A stretch of DNA of 10,109 nt, taken from contig CALGLS010000309.1 in the NCBI GenBank assembly GCA_937959375.1, positions 1 through 10,109 on the forward strand. The letters run 5' to 3'. The notes under the pieces are model-generated. The model had not been told where the DNA came from and did no database searches. It was given only the letters and a program-made list of their open reading frames with translations. The DNA comes from an uncultured Saprospiraceae bacterium (GTDB taxonomy: Bacteria > Bacteroidota > Bacteroidia > Chitinophagales > Saprospiraceae). The translations under genes were made by a program, and so were the position numbers. Below are positions 5,812 through 10,109 of the stretch, piece after piece (the stretch's first letter is position 1; each line of letters starts with the position of its first letter).

Positions 5812-7065
5812 ATGCTCTACTGGATTTCTAAACTATTCACAGAAGACGGGCAGTCAACATGGCGCCTATTTGAGTACCTAACCTTTAGGGCTGCGTTAGC
5901 TATCATTCTCTCCTTGATTATTTCAATGTTATTTGGTGGACGGATCATTAAATTCTTGCAAAAATTGCAAGTCGGTGAAACCGTAAGAGACCTCGGCTTA
6001 GCTGGTCAGAAAGAAAAAGAAGGTACACCTACAATGGGAGGTGTGATCATAATAATGGCGATCATTATTCCTTGCCTTTTAGTCGCTAAACTTGATAATG
6101 TATACATCTTGTTGATGTTGTTGTCAACAACTTGGATGGGCATCATCGGTTTTATTGATGACTATATCAAGGTGTTTAAAAAAGACAAAAAAGGGTTGAG
6201 TGGAAAGTTCAAAATTCTAGGACAAGTAGTACTCGGTTTGTTAGTGGGAGCAACTATGTTGATGAGTCAAGAGGTAGTGGTGCGCTTAGATTATGCTGAG
6301 GCGAAAGATCTTGGTTATACAAATGAGATCGTTCATCAATTTCAGTCAACAGTGAATGGAGAGCCTAAGACCGTTGTAGATGTAAAAACAACCTTAACCA
6401 ATGTTCCTTTTATAAAAGACAAGTTTTGGGACTACTCCAAATTATTGCCTTTTCTAAAAGGAAATGCAAAGAGTATGGTAGGAATTATTTTTATTCCTTT
6501 TGTAATCATTGTAGTAGTTAATGTTTCCAACGCGGCTAATTTGACGGATGGAATAGACGGATTAGCCACAGGAGTAAGTGCAATAATTGGTGCGACCTTA
6601 GGAGTACTTGCATACGTGTCAAGTAACTCGGTAACAGCTAATTACCTTGATATTTTGTACCTGCCGGGAACAGAAGAGCTGGTCATTTTTTCGGCCTGTT
6701 TCCTAGGAGCATGTATTGGTTTTCTTTGGTACAATTCATTTCCCGCGCAAATCTTTATGGGAGATACAGGAAGTTTAACCATCGGAGCCATCATCGCTGC
6801 CATGGCTATTTTGCTAAGAAAAGAATTATTGATACCAATACTTTGTGGGATCTTCCTTGCGGAAAATTTATCCGTGATGCTACAAGTTGGCTACTTTAAA
6901 TATACAAAGAAAAAGTACGGCGAAGGTCGACGAATATTTTTAATGTCACCACTGCACCACCATTATCAGAAGAAGGGAATGCACGAGTCAAAAATAGTTA
7001 GTCGGTTTTGGATTGTGGGAATTCTATTAGCAGTACTAACAGTAATTACATTGAAAATTAGATAG
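5812..7065 (+). CDS. mraY: Phospho-N-acetylmuramoyl-pentapeptide-transferase MraY
   Basis: An integral membrane enzyme that transfers phospho-MurNAc-pentapeptide from UDP to undecaprenyl phosphate, making lipid I. The 417 residues contain about ten hydrophobic segments. Conserved sites are GTPTMGG (71-77), the Asp pair in FIDDYIK (Asp116, Asp117), KGLSGKFK (127-134), the nucleophile-region motif NLTDGIDGLATG (243-254), FMGDTGSL (315-322) and the histidine motif SPLHHHYQKKG (379-389). It exceeds the approximately 360 residues of E. coli MraY because of an extra segment at about 153-215, predicted to face the extracytoplasmic side. As I recall, Bacteroidota homologues share this insertion. The ATG start is followed by LYWISKLF, the usual opening. 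It lies after a 305-bp spacer rather than next to murE, and the divergent length does not touch catalytic residues. Confidence 0.97.
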   Translation: MLYWISKLFTEDGQSTWRLFEYLTFRAALAIILSLIISMLFGGRIIKFLQKLQVGETVRDLGLAGQKEKEGTPTMGGVIIIMAIIIPCLLVAKLDNVYILLMLLSTTWMGIIGFIDDYIKVFKKDKKGLSGKFKILGQVVLGLLVGATMLMSQEVVVRLDYAEAKDLGYTNEIVHQFQSTVNGEPKTVVDVKTTLTNVPFIKDKFWDYSKLLPFLKGNAKSMVGIIFIPFVIIVVVNVSNAANLTDGIDGLATGVSAIIGATLGVLAYVSSNSVTANYLDILYLPGTEELVIFSACFLGACIGFLWYNSFPAQIFMGDTGSLTIGAIIAAMAILLRKELLIPILCGIFLAENLSVMLQVGYFKYTKKKYGEGRRIFLMSPLHHHYQKKGMHESKIVSRFWIVGILLAVLTVITLKIR

Positions 7066-7110
7066 TGAATAAAAGATAGAGTATTAAGTTTTAAGTAAAA
7101 TTAAGTTAAG

Positions 7111-7184
7111 TGACAACAAAAAATAAGTCCGAAGTCAGTAGGATGTAATTTGAAAGTAGGGTGACGGATTTATTTTTTGTGTCA
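7111..7184 (+). repeat. Inverted repeat with approximately 20-bp arms between mraY and murD
   Basis: The left arm, 7111-7131, starts TGACAACAAAAAATAAG. The right arm, 7165-7184, ends ATTTATTTTTTGTGTCA. They match as reverse complements with one extra base and one mismatch. The 33-nt loop contains two degenerate 7-bp units (AAGTCCG, AAGTCAG) like those in the other spacers. TGACA...TGTCA termini and a 74-bp size suggest a miniature element or its remnant. I see no clear target-site duplication and no coding capacity. Confidence 0.75.
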
Positions 7185-7251
7185 AACTAAAACAACCCCA
7201 AGAAAATTAGGTAGTAGAAATCAAAACAAACTTTGAACAGTTCTTTTTTGA

Positions 7252-7270
7252 TTTTGACTTAAAGTCAAAA
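7252..7270 (+). repeat. Palindrome TTTTGACTT-A-AAGTCAAAA
   Basis: Perfect 9-bp arms separated by one base. With so short a centre it suits a dimeric protein binding site better than an RNA hairpin. Flanking T-rich (7244-7249) and A-rich sequence would extend a cruciform with a bulge. Function unknown. Confidence 0.6.
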
Positions 7271-7502
7271 AAGAGACCTAAAAACGGGAACATGCAAAGA
7301 GAAAACAAACCAAGAGAAGCTGTAAAGTTACAGCGCAAACTAAACGATTTAAACTCAAAGGGGCTAAATCAAAAGACAAAAACAAAAACACACACTTTAA
7401 TTCTCAATCATAAAGGATTGCTGAGGAAAAGAAAAGACAGAATAATCAATTAGTTGAACTTCTAAAGTTATTTCTTGAATACTTAAATGAACAAAGGCAT
7501 TT

Positions 7503-8822
7503 ATGAAATCGATGAAAGTAGTCATATTAGGAGCAGGAGAAAGTGGAGTAGGAGCAGCGCTCTTAGCTCAAAAGAATGACTATGAAATATTTGTTTCTGA
7601 CTTTGGACAAATAGGAAAAGACTTTAAAAAGGAACTAAACGCTAATAAAATTGCTTTCGAAGAAGGCAAACATACTGAAGAAAAAATATTTGACGCGGAT
7701 CTCATTATTAAAAGTCCGGGGATATCAGATAAGGTACCGGTGATTCAGGAAAGCCTGAAACGTGGAATCAATATCATCTCCGAAATTGAATTTGCTGCAA
7801 AATATACTAAGGCCAAAATCATCGCGATTACTGGCAGTAATGGGAAAACAACAACCACTAACCTAACTTACCACTTGCTCAAAGCAGCAGGCATTGATGT
7901 CGGATTAGGAGGAAACATTGGTTTTAGTTTCGCCCGCTTACTCGCCCAACGAAAGCATCATGCATTTTACGTCTTAGAATTAAGCAGCTTTCAACTGGAT
8001 AACATTCAAGCGTTTCGACCTGATATCGCAATACTGCTAAATATCACGCCAGATCACATGGATCGTTACGATTACAAATTGAGTAATTACATTCAGTCGA
8101 AATTCAGAATTATGATGAATCAGCAAGCTGGTGACTTGTTTATATACAATATTTCGGATGTAAACATTAACCAATCCATGTCTGGTCGCAGAATCAAAAT
8201 GGATACTGTACCTGTTCGACAACATGCGTTCTTTGAAACCGAAAAAATTGAAGTGGAGGGACATACATTCAAAATGTCAAAATCTAGCCTGAAGGGACCA
8301 CACAATTATTTCAACGCAACTTGTGCCATCACGGCTGCTCTAAAAGTAGGAGTAGCTCCAAAGTTGATACAAAAAGCATTAGCGACTTTTCAGAATGATC
8401 CACATCGATTGGAGGTCGTTGCAAATATTAACGGAATTGAATTTATTAACGACAGCAAAGCAACCAATGTAGATGCAGTTTATTATGCACTATTGGCTAT
8501 GGTGAAACCAATCGTTTGGATTGTAGGTGGAATAGATAAAGGAAACGATTACAGCCTTATTCAACCATTGGTAAAAGAAAAAGTAAAAGCTATTGTTTGT
8601 CTCGGAGCTGATAACACAAAACTATTTGCTGCTTTTCAAGAAACAATAAATAAGATAATGGAGACACAAAATGTCTTAGAAGCCGTAAAGATGTCAATAG
8701 AGTTTGCTGAAAAAGGTGATGTAGTTTTATTGTCACCAGCTTGTTCGAGTTTTGATTTATTTAAGAACTATAAGGAAAGAGGCGATCAATTTAGAGAAAC
8801 CGTTCAATTGCTGATTAATTAG
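7503..8822 (+). CDS. murD: UDP-MurNAc-L-alanine--D-glutamate ligase MurD
   Basis: A cytoplasmic ATP-dependent Mur ligase that adds D-glutamate to UDP-MurNAc-L-Ala, upstream of MurE in the pathway. The 439 residues are the usual length. The N-terminal Rossmann-like domain has GAGESGVGAA (10-19) and SPGIS (71-75). The ATP loop is ITGSNGKTTTT (109-119), followed by GGNIG (136-140), ELSSFQL (159-165), NITPDHMDRY (180-189) and the probable carbamylated Lys200 in QSKFRI. GPHNYFNA (265-272), DPHRLE (299-304), NDSKATN (316-322), GGIDKGNDY (342-350), SPACSSFDLF (411-420) and KERGDQF (424-430) complete the family pattern. The ATG at 7503 is used. A second ATG three codons later (7512) is a possible alternative. 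It is preceded by a 437-bp spacer. Confidence 0.97.
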   Translation: MKSMKVVILGAGESGVGAALLAQKNDYEIFVSDFGQIGKDFKKELNANKIAFEEGKHTEEKIFDADLIIKSPGISDKVPVIQESLKRGINIISEIEFAAKYTKAKIIAITGSNGKTTTTNLTYHLLKAAGIDVGLGGNIGFSFARLLAQRKHHAFYVLELSSFQLDNIQAFRPDIAILLNITPDHMDRYDYKLSNYIQSKFRIMMNQQAGDLFIYNISDVNINQSMSGRRIKMDTVPVRQHAFFETEKIEVEGHTFKMSKSSLKGPHNYFNATCAITAALKVGVAPKLIQKALATFQNDPHRLEVVANINGIEFINDSKATNVDAVYYALLAMVKPIVWIVGGIDKGNDYSLIQPLVKEKVKAIVCLGADNTKLFAAFQETINKIMETQNVLEAVKMSIEFAEKGDVVLLSPACSSFDLFKNYKERGDQFRETVQLLIN

Positions 8823-8910
8823 AAAAGAGGAGAGTGGAAAATCAAAAAATACGTTAGAAGGAAACTCCAGACTTCGGTCTTCGGAGTTCCGTCAAATTTT
8901 AAAAAAAAAT
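8823..8910. other. murD-ftsW spacer
   Basis: This 88-bp non-coding stretch is largely occupied by the stem at 8860-8890, then an AT-only run (8895-8911) up to the ftsW ATG. No ribosome binding site resembling GGAGG is next to the start. Confidence 0.6.
8860..8893 (+). promoter_or_regulatory. UUCG-capped hairpin in the ftsW leader (heptad hairpin IV)
   Basis: GGAA-a-CTCC-AGAC pairs with GTCT-tc-GGAGTTCC around a TTCG loop: 12 base pairs, a bulged A and a 2-nt bulge. The closing C-G pair makes it a cUUCGg tetraloop, an unusually stable RNA cap. The right side reads as three 7-bp units (TTCGGTC, TTCGGAG, TTCCGTC; 8873-8893), the same family as the arm before murE. The stem ends 20 nt before the ftsW ATG. 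Without a T-run after it, it does not look like a standard terminator. Confidence 0.75.
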
Positions 8911-10047
8911 ATGTCAATAGGAAATAAAATATACGCAGGACTCAGAGGAGATCGAACCATTTGGACGGTGTTGATACTGCTATCGATATTTTCATTGTTG
9001 GCGGTGTATAGCGCAACCGGATTGTATGCCTACCAAAAGTATGGAGGAAACATGGAAGCGGCCTTGTTTAAGCATTTAGTGTTTTTGGGAGGTGGACTGT
9101 TTTTGACATACATCTGTTACACCTTACACTATAGGCAGTACATGCGAATATCACCAATCTTGCTGATTATTTGTATCCCGCTGTTGGTGTATACCATAGG
9201 ATTTGGTGTTGAAGTAAATGAAGCAAAAAGATGGGTAGAAGTACCTTTTATAGGCTTAACGTTTCAAACATCTGAGTTTGCAAAACTCGTTTTGATCATC
9301 TATGTTGCACGCGCTATTTCCGCAAAGCAAGAATACATCAAAGATTTTCAATCTGCATTTTTGCCGATCATTGTACCGATACTAATTATATGTGGTTTGA
9401 TCGCACCATCAGATTTATCATCAGCCATGTTATTGTTTTTTGTAACAATCGGAATGATGTTTTTGGGAAGAGTAGCGTTGAAATATATTTTGCTGTTATT
9501 GTTTTTAGGAATCGTTGTTTTTGCCTTCCTAATCATTCTCGGAGAAGTATATCCTGGAATAGTTAGATCGGCAACTTGGATTCAGCGGTTAAAAGAATTT
9601 GCAGATCCCTTAGCTGAAGGAAGTTATCAGATCACGCATTCAAAAATAGCAATAGCCGACGGAGAAATATTTGGAGCAGGACCAGGTAATAGCGTTATGC
9701 GAAATTATCTTCCAGCACCATACTCAGATTTTGTATTCTCTATCATTTGTGAAGAATACGGTTTGGTAGGAGCTTTTGTAATCTTGAGTTTATACGTGTT
9801 GCTTTTCTTCAGATGTGTAGGAGTGGTAACGCGAGCACCAAAAGCATTCGGCGCCATGTTGGTAATGGGACTAGGACTTTTATTAGTTGGACAAGCCCTA
9901 GCAAATATGGCCGTAGCGGTAGACTTAGTACCAGTAACAGGATTGACCTTACCACTACTAAGTATGGGAGGAACATCAATTATGTTTACCTGTATCGCTT
10001 TCGGAATGATATTAAGCGTAAGCCGATACATCGAAAAAGCAGCGTAG
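8911..10047 (+). CDS. ftsW: Septal peptidoglycan glycosyltransferase FtsW (SEDS family)
   Basis: A polytopic SEDS protein that polymerises lipid II into glycan strands at the septum, paired with the transpeptidase FtsI encoded upstream. The 378 residues contain about ten hydrophobic segments. Motifs are YSATG (33-37), the EAKRW-V segment (104-109), TSEFAKL (120-126, family pattern PSEFAKL), PSDLSSA (166-172), GAGPGNS (255-261) and the large extracytoplasmic loop motif YLPAPYSDFVF (266-276). Asp273 is the expected catalytic acid. PVTGLTLPLLSMGG (341-354) closes the protein. RodA shares these motifs. The position after murD in the dcw order is the main reason for FtsW. It is slightly shorter than E. 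coli FtsW because the cytoplasmic N-terminus is short. The ATG start gives MSIGNK just before the first membrane segment. Confidence 0.95.
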   Translation: MSIGNKIYAGLRGDRTIWTVLILLSIFSLLAVYSATGLYAYQKYGGNMEAALFKHLVFLGGGLFLTYICYTLHYRQYMRISPILLIICIPLLVYTIGFGVEVNEAKRWVEVPFIGLTFQTSEFAKLVLIIYVARAISAKQEYIKDFQSAFLPIIVPILIICGLIAPSDLSSAMLLFFVTIGMMFLGRVALKYILLLLFLGIVVFAFLIILGEVYPGIVRSATWIQRLKEFADPLAEGSYQITHSKIAIADGEIFGAGPGNSVMRNYLPAPYSDFVFSIICEEYGLVGAFVILSLYVLLFFRCVGVVTRAPKAFGAMLVMGLGLLLVGQALANMAVAVDLVPVTGLTLPLLSMGGTSIMFTCIAFGMILSVSRYIEKAA

Positions 10048-10057
10048 CGAAACGTAA

Positions 10058-10101
10058 AGCTCACCGAGTCCCAGCGCAATGCGCTTCTGAATCGGTGAGC
10101 T
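10058..10101 (+). repeat. Strong nested hairpin after ftsW
   Basis: Perfect 10-bp arms AGCTCACCGA (10058-10067) and TCGGTGAGCT (10092-10101) enclose a second hairpin, AGCGC-AAT-GCGCT (10073-10085). It starts 11 nt after the ftsW stop and is GC-richer than its surroundings. Only eight bases follow before the window ends (GAGTTAAA), with no T-run, so terminator status cannot be judged. It may be another interspersed palindrome or an RNA-processing site before the expected murG. Confidence 0.75.
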
Positions 10102-10109
10102 GAGTTAAA

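Larger units (their letters stand above)
7066..7502. other. mraY-murD spacer, no convincing gene
   Basis: This AT-rich 437-bp spacer opens with TTAAGT-type words (7084-7109). It then holds a long inverted repeat (7111-7184), a compact palindrome (7252-7270) and a short perfect palindrome, GCTGTAA-AG-TTACAGC (7319-7334). A stop-free frame runs 7211-7453 with an ATG at 7292, giving 53 very basic residues. It resembles no family I know, and strongly A-rich DNA can produce such frames by chance. Confidence 0.6.

Noticed and set aside
6711..6899. 62-residue open frame inside mraY
   Set aside because: It overlaps the catalytic motifs of mraY in another frame and has no independent support.
7241..7276. 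Intrinsic terminator at the TTTTGACTT palindrome
   Set aside because: The stem is AT-rich with a 1-nt centre, which cannot form a normal RNA loop, and A residues rather than T residues follow it.
8911..10047. RodA instead of FtsW
   Set aside because: The motifs fit both SEDS proteins, but the position directly after murD in dcw order and alongside ftsI favours FtsW.
9705..10079. 124-residue open frame on the - strand and a 96-residue one on the + strand (9813-10103)
   Set aside because: Both overlap the conserved C-terminal half of ftsW in other frames and show no recognisable domain; they are shadows.

Overview
The window is a stretch of a division and cell wall (dcw) cluster, all on the + strand, in the order rsmH (5'-truncated) - ftsL - ftsI - murE - mraY - murD - ftsW. 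Lineage signs point to Bacteroidota: AT-rich DNA, no clear Shine-Dalgarno sequences, a diverged FtsL with an IANAHYSEKK / KELRWEYMS core, an FtsI carrying a C-terminal PASTA domain, a MraY with a long extra extracytoplasmic segment, and no murF between murE and mraY. I cannot place it below phylum with confidence.

Layout: rsmH ends at 703. A 221-bp spacer leads to ftsL (925-1257). ftsI starts 1 nt after the ftsL stop (1259-3397). A 654-bp non-coding repeat island (3398-4051) separates ftsI from murE (4052-5506). A 305-bp spacer precedes mraY (5812-7065), a 437-bp spacer precedes murD (7503-8822), and an 88-bp spacer precedes ftsW (8911-10047). The last 62 bp hold a strong hairpin; murG would be expected next but is not in view.

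How the genes work together: MurD and MurE add D-Glu and meso-diaminopimelate to the UDP-MurNAc peptide. MraY moves the finished phospho-MurNAc-pentapeptide onto undecaprenyl phosphate. FtsW polymerises glycan from lipid II and FtsI crosslinks it at the septum. FtsL is the bitopic divisome subunit that supports FtsWI. RsmH modifies 16S rRNA and is a customary member of the cluster. All the proteins look intact and ordinary, apart from the rsmH 5' cut made by the window edge.

The unusual part is the DNA between the genes. Spacers that are short or absent in most dcw clusters are here long and full of inverted repeats. Several of these have arms built from 7-bp tandem units (CTTCCAA-like or TTCSGTC-like) facing a degenerate complementary arm. 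Between ftsI and murE these hairpins sit inside tandem modules that share the same flanking words (ATTGAAACACTATAAAA, GAAAGACGCAAGTCTT, CCTCACAC). I read the island as an accumulation of REP/MITE-like interspersed elements. Whether they act in mRNA processing, attenuation or DNA organisation cannot be decided from the sequence.
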